Positions 39,794-49,077 of a stretch of 64,000 nt of DNA are shown here, piece after piece. Made by a program: the position numbers and the translations under genes. Position 1 is the first letter of the stretch, and every line of letters starts with the position of its first letter. The DNA is from Mycolicibacterium boenickei (GTDB lineage Bacteria; Actinomycetota; Actinomycetes; Mycobacteriales; Mycobacteriaceae): NCBI RefSeq assembly GCF_010731295.1, contig NZ_AP022579.1, positions 806,001-870,000 on the forward strand, given 5' to 3'. Under the pieces are notes generated by a model. The model made no database searches. It saw only the letters and a program-made list of their open reading frames with translations, and was not told the DNA's origin.

Positions 39794-40432
39794 GTGAGCG
39801 ACCTGCTCCGCAATGCCGGCACAGCCCGCGATCGCGATCCGCACGCGCCCGTCGAGGAACTGGAGTTCGAGGCAGCGATCGGGCGCAACGTCCGGCAACT
39901 GCGCCAGCAACATGGGCTCACCGTCGCCGACATGGCCGCGCGGGTGGGCATCTCCAAGGCGATGCTTTCCAAGATCGAGAACGCCCAGACCTCCTGCAGT
40001 CTGTCCACCCTCGCGCTGCTCGCCAAAGGCCTCGACGTTCCGGTGACCAGCCTGTTCCGCGGGGCCGACGTCGAACGTCCGGCGGCCTTCGTCAAGGCGG
40101 GCACCGGTCCGGAGATCGTGCGCAACGGCACCAAGCAGGGGCACGAATATCAGCTGCTCAGCTCGCTGCGCGGCGAGCACAAACGGCTGGAATGCCTGCA
40201 TGTCACGCTGACCGAGAAGAGCCAGACGTACCCGCTGTTCCAGCATCCCGGCACCGAGTTCATCTACATGCTCGAGGGCGTCATGGACTACAGCCACAGC
40301 CGCTCGGTCTACCGGTTGCAGCCGGGCGACTCCTTGCAGATCGACGGGGAAGGCGCTCACGGACCGGTGGACCTGATCGAACTGCCGATCCGGTTCCTGT
40401 CGGTGATCGCCTTCCCCGATTCGCAGGTGTGA
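39794..40432 (+). CDS. XRE-cupin transcriptional regulator
   Basis: 212 aa: an N-terminal helix-turn-helix (NVRQLRQQHGLTVADMAARV then ISKAMLSKIENAQTSCS) and a C-terminal cupin domain (FQHPGTEFIYMLEGVMDY to LQPGDSLQIDGEGAHGP) that probably senses a small molecule. It begins at GTG 39794 with GGGAG upstream, 11 bases after the oxidoreductase, so it is the last gene of the glnT operon and a candidate local regulator. The effector is unknown. Confidence 0.86.
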   Translation: MSDLLRNAGTARDRDPHAPVEELEFEAAIGRNVRQLRQQHGLTVADMAARVGISKAMLSKIENAQTSCSLSTLALLAKGLDVPVTSLFRGADVERPAAFVKAGTGPEIVRNGTKQGHEYQLLSSLRGEHKRLECLHVTLTEKSQTYPLFQHPGTEFIYMLEGVMDYSHSRSVYRLQPGDSLQIDGEGAHGPVDLIELPIRFLSVIAFPDSQV

Positions 40433-40446
40433 CACCGCCGTGGGCA

Positions 40447-40662
40447 TCACTCGTACACGCTGAGAATCCGCTGCGGGCCGTGGTGGTTGTGCCAGCCGGG
40501 CTTCATGCCGGGAGCCGGGGTCGCGTAGGTATCCGGGCTGTAGAGGTTGCCCGAGCCGTGCGGCTCCTGGGCGGCGGCCGTACCGGCCAGGCCGAGCGCG
40601 ACGGCGCCGAAGACGCCCGCGGACAGGATGGGCAGTGCCAGAGCCTTGGTGAACTTGGTCAT
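40447..40662 (-). CDS. Small secreted protein, unknown function
   Basis: 71 aa. A signal peptide (KALALPILSAGVFGAVALGL ending in GTAAAQ) is followed by about 38 mature residues, including NLYSPDTYATPAPGMKPGWH and HHGPQRILSVYE. The mature part is rich in Pro, Gly and His. Convergent with the XRE gene 14 bases away and divergent from leuA. Its codon pattern and clear signal peptide support a real gene; I recognise no domain. Confidence 0.65.
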   Translation of the reverse strand: MTKFTKALALPILSAGVFGAVALGLAGTAAAQEPHGSGNLYSPDTYATPAPGMKPGWHNHHGPQRILSVYE

Positions 40663-40830
40663 GATCGTGAATCCTTCTGTCTCAGTTGGGTTTTCGATTG
40701 TTGTTGCGGCTTGTTCGGCCGCTGAGACAAGAATGCGATCCAGACGGTCCCGGGTCTGTCCGGCGATCGGGCGATGAGGCTGCTGAAGTTGCGTTCCCCC
40801 GATCGGAGGCAGTGCACGTCAACCGCGAGT

Positions 40831-40866
40831 TTTGGCCTGGGATTGCCGCGGAGTACAGTTGAGCGC
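40831..40866 (+). promoter_or_regulatory. Promoter of the leuA leader
   Basis: TTTGGC (40831-40836) and TACAGT (40854-40859) with a 17-base spacer. The start point would fall at about 40866-40867, on or next to the GTG of the leader peptide, so the leader mRNA is probably leaderless. Confidence 0.6.
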
Positions 40867-40892
40867 GTGCAGCGGGTGCTCCTTCTCGGACG

Positions 40893-40908
<16 letters not shown>
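40867..40908 (+). CDS. Leucine leader peptide of leuA
   Basis: A 13-codon frame, GTG to TGA, reading MQRVLLLGRRDGV with three consecutive leucine codons (CTC CTT CTC). It begins about seven bases after a -10 box and its end overlaps the first arm of a terminator hairpin. This is the layout of actinobacterial leu attenuators: ribosome stalling at leucine codons when Leu-tRNA is scarce would prevent the terminator and let leuA be transcribed. Too short for normal gene calling. Confidence 0.78.
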
Positions 40909-42810
<1,902 letters not shown>

Positions 42811-42817
42811 CTGACGC

Positions 42818-42837
42818 TGGCGTAGATCACTACGCCA
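42818..42837 (+). terminator. Hairpin after leuA, no U-tract
   Basis: TGGCGTAG, ATCA, CTACGCCA: a perfect 8-bp stem starting eight bases after the leuA stop. No T-run follows, so it may be a weak or factor-aided terminator or an RNA end-stabiliser. Confidence 0.5.
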
Positions 42838-42860
42838 CGGTCAACTACAAGGAGCAGTCC

Positions 42861-43247
42861 ATGGACTGGGGTTCGACTTGGGATTTCCTCTGGCATTTCC
42901 TGATCATCTTCGCCTGGATCGCATACCTGCTGGTCCTGTTCCAGATCCTCACCGACCTGTTCTGGCGTGATCACAAGACCTCCGGCTGGGTGAAGGCCGT
43001 GTGGGTGGTCTTCCTGATCCTGCTGCCGTGGCTCACCGCGCTGGTGTACCTGATCGCCCGGGGCAAGGGCATGTCCGAGCGGGCACAGGCGGCTGCGCTG
43101 GCGGCCAAGAAAGAGACCGACGACTACATCCGCCAGGCCGCGGGTCGGTCCCCGGCTCAGGAGATCGCCGACGCCAAGGCTCTGCTGGATGCCGGCACCA
43201 TCAGCCAGGCCGAGTTCGACGGGCTGAAGGCCAAGGCACTGAGCTAA
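42861..43247 (+). CDS. Small membrane protein with C-terminal SHOCT domain
   Basis: 128 aa. Two N-terminal membrane helices (FLWHFLIIFAWIAYLLVLFQ and AVWVVFLILLPWLTALVYLI) form a phospholipase-D-nuclease-N-type pair, and the C-terminus is a SHOCT motif (QEIADAKALLDAGTISQAEF). Such proteins are common and poorly characterised; SHOCT is thought to mediate binding. AAGGAG stands eight bases before the ATG. Convergent with the exonuclease gene, overlapping it by four bases. Confidence 0.8.
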   Translation: MDWGSTWDFLWHFLIIFAWIAYLLVLFQILTDLFWRDHKTSGWVKAVWVVFLILLPWLTALVYLIARGKGMSERAQAAALAAKKETDDYIRQAAGRSPAQEIADAKALLDAGTISQAEFDGLKAKALS

Positions 43248-44233
43248 AACAGCGTGTACTGATCGCTTTCAGGTGCGGTGTCGACGAACTCCTCGATGTT
43301 CGCCCCGCCGACGACGTGGGCCAGCAGGCCCATGAACGTCTCGTCGTCGAGGATCGGCACCCCCACCTCCACGGCCTGGTAGCCCTTGCCCTGATCGGGT
43401 GCGGGCTCGTTGCAGAGGACCAGCGAGGTCTGCTGGTCCACCAGGTCCGTGTAGGCCAGCCCGGCGTGCAGGATGCGCTCGATGAGCTCCTCATGGGTGC
43501 GGGCCACCTCCGCCGACAGCGCCACCCGCATGCCCTGGACGAGTGGCCGCCCCGGCACGTAGATGCCGGGGTTGGCGTACTCGCACGGCAACCGCGAGGC
43601 CAGAACCTTCAGCGGCCGCAGCTCCTCATGGGTGACGTGACCGTTGGGCCAGCGGCGCCTGCTCACCTCCCGCAGCGGCAGCCAGACCTTGCGGTCGCGA
43701 GCCCGGGCCAAGGTGGGCTTGAGGATCTGCGCCAGCACCAGCGCGTCGTCGAGGGCATCGTGGGGCTTCATCTGGCTCACGCCCCAGTGCGCGGCCAGCG
43801 TCTCCAGCCGCAGGTTCTCGGTGCCCAGCGCCAGCCTGCGGGCCAACTCGACCGTGCACATCACGCTGTCGACCGGCAGTTCCGCGCCGACCAGTTCGGC
43901 CTCTGCGGCCAGGAAGCTGTAGTCGAAGCCCACGTTGTGGGCCACCAGCGTGCGTCCTCGCAGAATGTCGCTCACCTCGTCGACGACGTCTGCGAAGGTC
44001 GGCTGACCCTCCAGCATCTCGGCCGTCAGTCCGTGTACATGGGTGGGCCCGGGATCGACCCCAGGGTTCAGCAAGGAAGCCACACTGCGCTCGACATTGC
44101 CGTCATCACCGACGGCAAGGGCGGCGACGCTGACGATGCGGGCCTGCCCGGGCCGGAACCCGGTGGTCTCCACGTCGACGACGGCCCAGCCCGTGCCCGG
44201 CTCGGACGCCGGCCTGCCCCACGCGCTGCTCAT
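43244..44233 (-). CDS. DnaQ-like 3'-5' exonuclease with BRCT domain
   Basis: 329 aa from MSSAWGRPASEP. The N-terminal DEDDh exonuclease domain has VVDVETTGF (first Asp/Glu pair), AHNVGFDYSFL and KPHDALDDALVLAQ (final His and Asp). The C-terminus (about 240-315) fits a BRCT domain, from MRVALSAEVARTHEE to VPILDDETFM. Position next to murT matches Rv3711c, annotated as a polymerase III epsilon-like protein; a proofreading or repair role is likely but not shown. The open frame to 44278 adds residues unlikely to be translated. Confidence 0.85.
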   Translation of the reverse strand: MSSAWGRPASEPGTGWAVVDVETTGFRPGQARIVSVAALAVGDDGNVERSVASLLNPGVDPGPTHVHGLTAEMLEGQPTFADVVDEVSDILRGRTLVAHNVGFDYSFLAAEAELVGAELPVDSVMCTVELARRLALGTENLRLETLAAHWGVSQMKPHDALDDALVLAQILKPTLARARDRKVWLPLREVSRRRWPNGHVTHEELRPLKVLASRLPCEYANPGIYVPGRPLVQGMRVALSAEVARTHEELIERILHAGLAYTDLVDQQTSLVLCNEPAPDQGKGYQAVEVGVPILDDETFMGLLAHVVGGANIEEFVDTAPESDQYTLF

Positions 44234-44307
44234 AATCGCCAGGATGGCACGCGAGCCCGACAACCTCGGGCGGCACACACGCGTGTCGTGCCCCTAAAAT
44301 CGCCGGA

Positions 44308-45528
44308 ATGCTGACCCTTCGCGGGCGTGCCGCACTGGCCGCCGGATCAACCGCGCGCTGGGCGTCGCGGGTCACCGGACGCGGCGCGGGCGCGATGATC
44401 GGCGGGCTGGTGGCGATGACGCTAGACCGCTCGATCCTGCGTCAACTGGGCCAGGACCGCCGCAGCGTCGTCGTGACCGGCACGAACGGCAAATCGACCA
44501 CCACCAGGATGACCGCGGCCGCCCTGGCCACGCTGGGCCCGGTGGCCAGCAACTCCGAGGGCGCCAACATGGACGCCGGCCTGGTGGCGGCACTGGCCGG
44601 AGCCCGCGATGCCACGCTGGCGGCGCTGGAAGTCGACGAGATGCACGTCCCGCACGTCAGCGATGCGGTGAACCCGTCGGTGATCGTGCTGCTCAATCTG
44701 TCCCGCGACCAGTTGGACCGGGTGGGTGAGATCAACCACATCGAGCGCACCCTGCGCGGCGGTCTGGCCCGTCATCGCGATGCGGTGATCGTGGCCAACT
44801 GCGACGACGTCCTGATGACCTCGGCCGCCTACGACAGCCCCAACGTGGTGTGGGTGGCTGCCGGCGGCAGCTGGTCCGGCGACTCGGTCAGCTGCCCGCG
44901 GTCCGGCGAGATCATCGAGCGCAACGGACGCGACTGGCACTCCACCGGAAGCGACTTCAAGCGTCCCAGCCCGCAGTGGTGGTTCGACGACACCCACATC
45001 TACGGTCCCGACGGCCTCACGCTGCCGATGACTCTGGCCCTGCCGGGCGCCGTGAACCGCGGCAACGCCACCCAGGCGGTCGCGGCGGCCGTGGCGCTGG
45101 GCGCCGATCCCGCCGCCGCGGTGGCCGCGGTCTCCGGCGTCGACGAGGTGGCCGGGCGGTACCGCACCGTGCAGATCGGCTCGCACACCGCGCGGATCCT
45201 GCTGGCCAAGAATCCGGCCGGCTGGCAGGAGGCCCTGTCGATGGTGGACAAGCACGGCGCCGGGGTGGTCATCTCGGTCAACGGGCAGGTGCCCGACGGT
45301 GAGGACCTGTCCTGGCTGTGGGACGTGCGGTTCGAGCATTTCGACGACACGGTCGTCGTCGCCGCCGGGGAGCGTGGGACGGATCTGGCCGTGCGGCTCG
45401 GGTACGCCGGCGTCGAGCATTCCCTGGTGCACGACACCGTCGCCGCGATCGACTCCTGCCCGCCCGGGCACGTCGAGGTGATCGCCAACTACACGGCCTT
45501 CCTGCAACTGAATCGGCGGATCTCATGA
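44308..45528 (+). CDS. murT: Lipid II isoglutaminyl synthase subunit MurT
   Basis: ATP-binding subunit of MurT-GatD, which amidates the alpha-carboxylate of D-Glu in lipid II. 406 aa of the Mur-ligase fold: ATP loop VVVTGTNGKSTTTRM, LEVDEMHVPHV, and a C-terminal DUF1727 domain. The zinc-ribbon cysteines known in other MurT proteins look largely lost (SCPRSGEIIERNGRDWH). The stop overlaps the gatD start (ATGA), as expected for two subunits made together. Confidence 0.93.
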   Translation: MLTLRGRAALAAGSTARWASRVTGRGAGAMIGGLVAMTLDRSILRQLGQDRRSVVVTGTNGKSTTTRMTAAALATLGPVASNSEGANMDAGLVAALAGARDATLAALEVDEMHVPHVSDAVNPSVIVLLNLSRDQLDRVGEINHIERTLRGGLARHRDAVIVANCDDVLMTSAAYDSPNVVWVAAGGSWSGDSVSCPRSGEIIERNGRDWHSTGSDFKRPSPQWWFDDTHIYGPDGLTLPMTLALPGAVNRGNATQAVAAAVALGADPAAAVAAVSGVDEVAGRYRTVQIGSHTARILLAKNPAGWQEALSMVDKHGAGVVISVNGQVPDGEDLSWLWDVRFEHFDDTVVVAAGERGTDLAVRLGYAGVEHSLVHDTVAAIDSCPPGHVEVIANYTAFLQLNRRIS

Positions 45529-46262
45529 GTGGCGCGCACGCGAGGAGCAACAAGGCCCCTGTGCAGATCGGGCTGGTGCTGCCCGACGTGATGGGCACCT
45601 ACGGCGACAGCGGCAACGCCGTGGTGCTGCAGCAGCGGTTGCGGTTGCGCGGAATCGACGCCGAGATCGTGGAGATCACGCTCGCCGATCCGGTGCCCGA
45701 CTCGCTGGATCTGTACACCCTCGGCGGCGCCGAGGACTACGCGCAGCGGCTGGCGACCAAGCATCTGATCCGGTATCCCGGTCTGCAGCAAGCGGTTTCG
45801 CGTGGTGCGCCGGTGCTCGCGATCTGCGCGGCGATCCAGGTGCTCGGCCACTGGTACGAGACCTCTGCCGGGGAGCGGGTCGAAGGTGTTGGGCTGCTCG
45901 ACGTCACGACGTCGCCGCAGGAGACCCGCACCATCGGCGAGGTGGCTTCCACTCCCCTGCTCGAGGGCCTCACCCAGCCGCTGACCGGTTTCGAAAACCA
46001 CCGCGGCGGAACGGTTCTGGGTCCGGACGCCAGACCGCTGGCCGCCGTCACCAAAGGGGCAGGCAACCGTTTGGGCGACGGCTACGACGGCGCGGTGCAA
46101 GGCAGTGTGGTGGCCACCTACCTGCACGGCCCGTGCCTGGCCCGCAACCCGGAACTGGCCGATCATCTGCTGTCGCAGGTGGTCGGCGAGCTGCCGCCGT
46201 TGCAGCTGCCGGAGGTCGATCTGCTGCGTCGCGAGCGGTTGGCCGCCCCGCGCCGGGTGTAG
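45525..46262 (+). CDS. gatD: Lipid II isoglutaminyl synthase glutaminase subunit GatD
   Basis: Glutaminase subunit supplying ammonia to MurT. 245-aa class I amidotransferase of the CobB/CobQ type: the nucleophilic cysteine in VLAICAAIQVLGHWYE and the catalytic histidine in ATYLHGPCLARNPELADHL. The N-terminus includes LVLPDVMGTYGDSGNAVVLQ. The ATG at 45525 overlaps the murT stop. Often misnamed cobyric acid synthase (Rv3713 is its counterpart). Confidence 0.93.
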   Translation: MSGAHARSNKAPVQIGLVLPDVMGTYGDSGNAVVLQQRLRLRGIDAEIVEITLADPVPDSLDLYTLGGAEDYAQRLATKHLIRYPGLQQAVSRGAPVLAICAAIQVLGHWYETSAGERVEGVGLLDVTTSPQETRTIGEVASTPLLEGLTQPLTGFENHRGGTVLGPDARPLAAVTKGAGNRLGDGYDGAVQGSVVATYLHGPCLARNPELADHLLSQVVGELPPLQLPEVDLLRRERLAAPRRV

Positions 46263-46265
46263 CGG

Positions 46266-46973
46266 TCAGGCGAAAACGTCGACCGCAGCGGCGATCTTGG
46301 CGGCGGCATCACTGAGAATCGGCTCGCCATGGCCGAATCCGGCGATCTGTGCACCGGTGGCGGCGATCCTGGACACCGAGTCGGTGAGCTCTGAGCGGTC
46401 GACGTTGAAGACACCCGCGATCACCTGACCGTTGAACTCTGCGACGGTGTCTCCGGTGAGCACGGCATCCGCCGCCGGGAGATACAGCGCGATGCTGCCG
46501 GGAGTATGGCCGGGCACACCGATCACCCTTGCCCCGCCGGCGAAGTCGAGAACGTCGCCGTCGCCGACCACCCGGTCCACCTGGCATGCCGGGCCGTTCG
46601 GCGGTTCCACGAGATCCGGGCGGAGCGTCCGCTCCGAGTCGGTCAGCACCGGAATCGGACCCGGCTCGCCACGCACGTACCCGGCGTCGGCCGCACCGGC
46701 GATGACCTCGACGTCAGACCAGTCCGCGATCTCGGCGGCCGCACCGCTGTGGTCCTCGTGAAAGTGCGTGAGGACGATGCGCTTGACGTGAATCCGCCGC
46801 AGGCCGAGTTCGGTGAGGGCGTCGGCGATCAAATCGGCGCTGTCCGGCCAGCCGGCGTCGATCAGCGTCACGCCGTCGGGTTCGGTCCACAGGTAGCAGT
46901 TGAGTAGATGAGCCTGGCCACCTGGGATGCGCAGACGGTAGAGCGAGGGCGCCATCTGGAGTAGGTCGGGCAT
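46266..46973 (-). CDS. Metallo-beta-lactamase-fold hydrolase
   Basis: 235 aa with the metal-binding signature LTHFHEDHSG, then GHTPGSIALYL and LTGDTV, giving the usual His/Asp set for a di-zinc site. The final metal histidine is probably in GFGHGEPI. Likely a glyoxalase II- or lactonase-type hydrolase; the substrate is unknown. It lies tail to tail with gatD, and its upstream region ends at the first hairpin of the nuclease cassette at 47 kb, so its promoter may be altered by the insertion. Confidence 0.85.
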   Translation of the reverse strand: MPDLLQMAPSLYRLRIPGGQAHLLNCYLWTEPDGVTLIDAGWPDSADLIADALTELGLRRIHVKRIVLTHFHEDHSGAAAEIADWSDVEVIAGAADAGYVRGEPGPIPVLTDSERTLRPDLVEPPNGPACQVDRVVGDGDVLDFAGGARVIGVPGHTPGSIALYLPAADAVLTGDTVAEFNGQVIAGVFNVDRSELTDSVSRIAATGAQIAGFGHGEPILSDAAAKIAAAVDVFA

Positions 46974-47006
46974 GACTCGACGTTACTGGCTCGCCACGGG
47001 AGCCGC

Positions 47007-47063
47007 CGAAACTGTATTCCGGCAGCTTCCTACCCGCACTTTCTCGGCTGGAATACAGTTTCG
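47007..47063. repeat. Cassette 1 hairpin, gene 3' side
   Basis: CGAAACTGTATTCC (47007-47020) and GGAATACAGTTTCG (47050-47063): perfect 14-bp stem, 29-base loop. The loop holds CTACCCGCAC (47030-47039). The gene's stop codon (47030-47032) is part of this core, so the protein's last residues, ETVFQPRKCG, are encoded by the hairpin. Confidence 0.85.
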
Positions 47064-47917
47064 CGGAGGGTGCCGTCCCATCCACGTGCCTTCAACGCCC
47101 GGTAAGCCCGCTGGACCACCTGAGCTTCGCGGTCCTCCTTGATGACTCGCATGACATCCCAACCGAGTTGCTCCAGCTTCGGCAACACTCGCAGATCCTT
47201 GACGTACTGGGCACGGTCTGTCTGGTGCTGGCCACCGTCGTACTCCGAGGCGACCTGGAAGTCATCCCAGCCCATATCGACTGTGCGAACCACGCGTCCC
47301 CACTCGTCGGCGATGGCGATCTGGGTCGTCGGCCGCGGCAACCCGGCATCGATGTAGAGCAGCCGCAGCCGAGACTCCGGAGGTGACTGCGCGCCTCCGT
47401 CGACCAACGGAAGCACGGCTTTCAGCTTTGCCACCCCGCGGGCACCTCGGTACTGCTTGGTAAGCATGAGGACGTCCTCAGCGGAGAACGGGCACGCGTG
47501 CATCAGGGCGTCCAGCCGTTCAACAGCCTTCCTCCGCGGCAGGAATCGCCCAAGGTCGAACGCCGTGCGCGCAGGTGTCGTCACCGGTATGCCCGAGACA
47601 CAGGTCACCTCGTCATCAGCAATGCGTTCGTTCCTGACGACGATGCCGTCGGGTGGACGAGTGCAGTCCCAGACGAGTTCGATCTCGACATCGTCGTCGA
47701 CCCATTCAGCTCCGTGCAGGGCTGACGCCGCAACCCCTGACACGACGCCTTCCCGATGGCTCCACAGCCATGCACCCACAGTCCTGTCCCGCAGCGACGG
47801 CACACGATTTCGAGGGGTGTGGACATTCGGGTAAATCGGTCGATACCAACGCTGCAACTCATGTCGGGTCACGACGCCGTTGGCGACGGCTTCGCTGCCC
47901 ACGAGTACCTCCCCCAT
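47030..47917 (-). CDS. AbiEi-like/DUF559 nuclease-domain protein, cassette 1
   Basis: 295 aa. The N-terminus (VLVGSEAVANGVVTRHELQR, then YRPIYPNVHTP) resembles the winged-helix/cap region of AbiEi-type proteins. The C-terminal third fits a Vsr/DUF559 PD-(D/E)xK nuclease: SPPESRLRLLYIDAGLPRP, VDMGWDDFQVASEYDGGQH. The ATG at 47917 is chosen over an upstream TTG. Clearly homologous to the 55.3-kb gene (AWLWSHREGVVSG against AWLWSGRNGVIAG; RTAFDLGR in both). No partner toxin is adjacent. Likely DNA-cutting or a selfish element's protein; activity unproven. Confidence 0.75.
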   Translation of the reverse strand: MGEVLVGSEAVANGVVTRHELQRWYRPIYPNVHTPRNRVPSLRDRTVGAWLWSHREGVVSGVAASALHGAEWVDDDVEIELVWDCTRPPDGIVVRNERIADDEVTCVSGIPVTTPARTAFDLGRFLPRRKAVERLDALMHACPFSAEDVLMLTKQYRGARGVAKLKAVLPLVDGGAQSPPESRLRLLYIDAGLPRPTTQIAIADEWGRVVRTVDMGWDDFQVASEYDGGQHQTDRAQYVKDLRVLPKLEQLGWDVMRVIKEDREAQVVQRAYRALKARGWDGTLRETVFQPRKCG

Positions 47918-47950
47918 GTGCCGATCCTGGCCGGGGGGGTGCGACAAACT

Positions 47951-48013
47951 CGCCGAAACGGTATTCCGGCAGGCAGCTACTCGTACTTCTGCTGCTGGAA
48001 TACCGTTTCGGCG
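47951..48013. repeat. Cassette 1 hairpin, gene 5' side
   Basis: A 22-bp stem with one G-U: arms at 47951-47972 and 47992-48013, starting CGCCGAAACGGTATTCC. The 19-base loop holds CTACTCGTAC (47977-47986). Against the other copy ACTGTATTCC is ACGGTATTCC, and the opposite arm changes with it (ACAGT to ACCGT), so pairing is kept. It starts 34 bases upstream of the gene and ends 15 bases from recR. Confidence 0.85.
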
Positions 48014-48028
48014 AACAGGCGAAAAAAA

Positions 48029-48640
48029 TCAGGCCATGGCGCGGCGGCCGGCCAACGCCCGGCCCAGGGTGAGCTCGTCGGCGAACTCCAGGTCACCGCC
48101 CATCGGCAGACCCGACGCGATGCGGGTGACGGTGAGGCCCGGGATGTCGCGCAGCATCCGCACCAGATAGGTGGCCGTGGCCTCCCCCTCGGTGTTGGGG
48201 TCGGTCGCGATGATCACCTCGGCCACGTCGACGCCGTCGACGCGTTCTCCGATGCGGTTCAGCAGTTCTCGGATGCGCAGTTGATCGGGCCCGATGCCGG
48301 ACAACGGGTCCAGTGCGCCGCCCAGCACGTGGTAGCGGCCCCGGAACTCGCGGGTGCGTTCGACGGCCTGCACGTCCTTCGGCTCCTCGACCACGCACAC
48401 CAGGGAGGCGTCCCGGCGGGGGTCCTTGCAGATCCGGCAGCGTTCCTCGTCGGAGACGTTGCCGCACACCGCACAGAACGTGACGCCGTCACGGATGCGG
48501 CCCAACACCGCGGTCAGCCGATCGATGTCCGGCGGCTCGACGCTCAATAGGTGAAACGCGATCCGCTGCGCACTCTTGGGCCCGATCCCGGGGAGCTTGC
48601 CGAGCTCGTCGATCAGATCCTGTACCGGGCCTTCGAACAC
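48029..48640 (-). CDS. recR: Recombination protein RecR
   Basis: 203 aa, normal size. Works with RecF/RecO in loading RecA at gaps. Helix-hairpin-helix near the N-terminus ([20 protein letters not shown]), zinc finger [16 protein letters not shown], then a Toprim domain ([17 protein letters not shown] and [17 protein letters not shown]). It starts right after the YbaB gene, the conserved pairing in bacteria. A nuclease cassette lies immediately downstream. Confidence 0.96.
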   Translation of the reverse strand: MFEGPVQDLIDELGKLPGIGPKSAQRIAFHLLSVEPPDIDRLTAVLGRIRDGVTFCAVCGNVSDEERCRICKDPRRDASLVCVVEEPKDVQAVERTREFRGRYHVLGGALDPLSGIGPDQLRIRELLNRIGERVDGVDVAEVIIATDPNTEGEATATYLVRMLRDIPGLTVTRIASGLPMGGDLEFADELTLGRALAGRRAMA

Positions 48641-48973
48641 TCAGAGCCCCGGAAGTCCGAACCCGCTCAACCCGCCGGCCAGCGGGCCCAGGCGACTCTG
48701 CGCCAGCGTGGTCACCTGGTTGGAGGCATCGGCGAGGGCGCCGACGATGAGGTCCTGCAGGGTCTCGACGTCCTCGGGATCGACGACCTTGGGGTCGATC
48801 GCCACCGCGATCACCTCGCCGCTGCCCTTGACCGTCACCTGCACCAGCCCGCCGCCGGCCTGGCCGTGCACCTCGGAATTGGCCAGCGCTTCCTGCGCCT
48901 CCATGAGCTGCTGTTGTACCTGCTGTGCCTGCGCAAGCAGGGCCGACATGTCGGGCGTGCCTCCGGGTTGCAT
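48641..48973 (-). CDS. YbaB/EbfC-family nucleoid-associated protein
   Basis: 110 aa with the family pattern: N-terminal helix rich in Gln and Glu ([20 protein letters not shown]) and a beta sheet core ([20 protein letters not shown], then [20 protein letters not shown]). Binds DNA as a dimer and is nearly always next to recR, as here, where the two genes abut. Matches Rv3716c in position. Confidence 0.93.
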   Translation of the reverse strand: MQPGGTPDMSALLAQAQQVQQQLMEAQEALANSEVHGQAGGGLVQVTVKGSGEVIAVAIDPKVVDPEDVETLQDLIVGALADASNQVTTLAQSRLGPLAGGLSGFGLPGL

Positions 48974-49077
48974 GAGTGGTCCCCTTGCCGTGTTGATTGC
49001 GTCTTGGTCTCGACTTGGTTGCTCTCGCCTGTCGGCGCGCGATTCGGACTTTCAGCCTAGTCGGCGCGGGGGCTAGC

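Larger units (their letters stand above)
47007..48013 (-). mobile_element. Putative hairpin-bounded nuclease cassette 1
   Basis: One AbiEi/DUF559-type gene framed by two direct-repeat hairpins (47007-47063 and 47951-48013), filling the gap between the MBL hydrolase and recR. It has the same architecture as 55178-56288, with different stems but the same loop core. No transposase or integrase is present. Mobility is inferred from the repeats and modular position. Confidence 0.6.

Noticed and set aside
47030..47917. Type IV toxin-antitoxin operon (AbiEi antitoxin with AbiEii toxin)
   Set aside because: No nucleotidyltransferase toxin gene lies next to either AbiEi-like gene, and both carry their own nuclease-type C-terminal domain.
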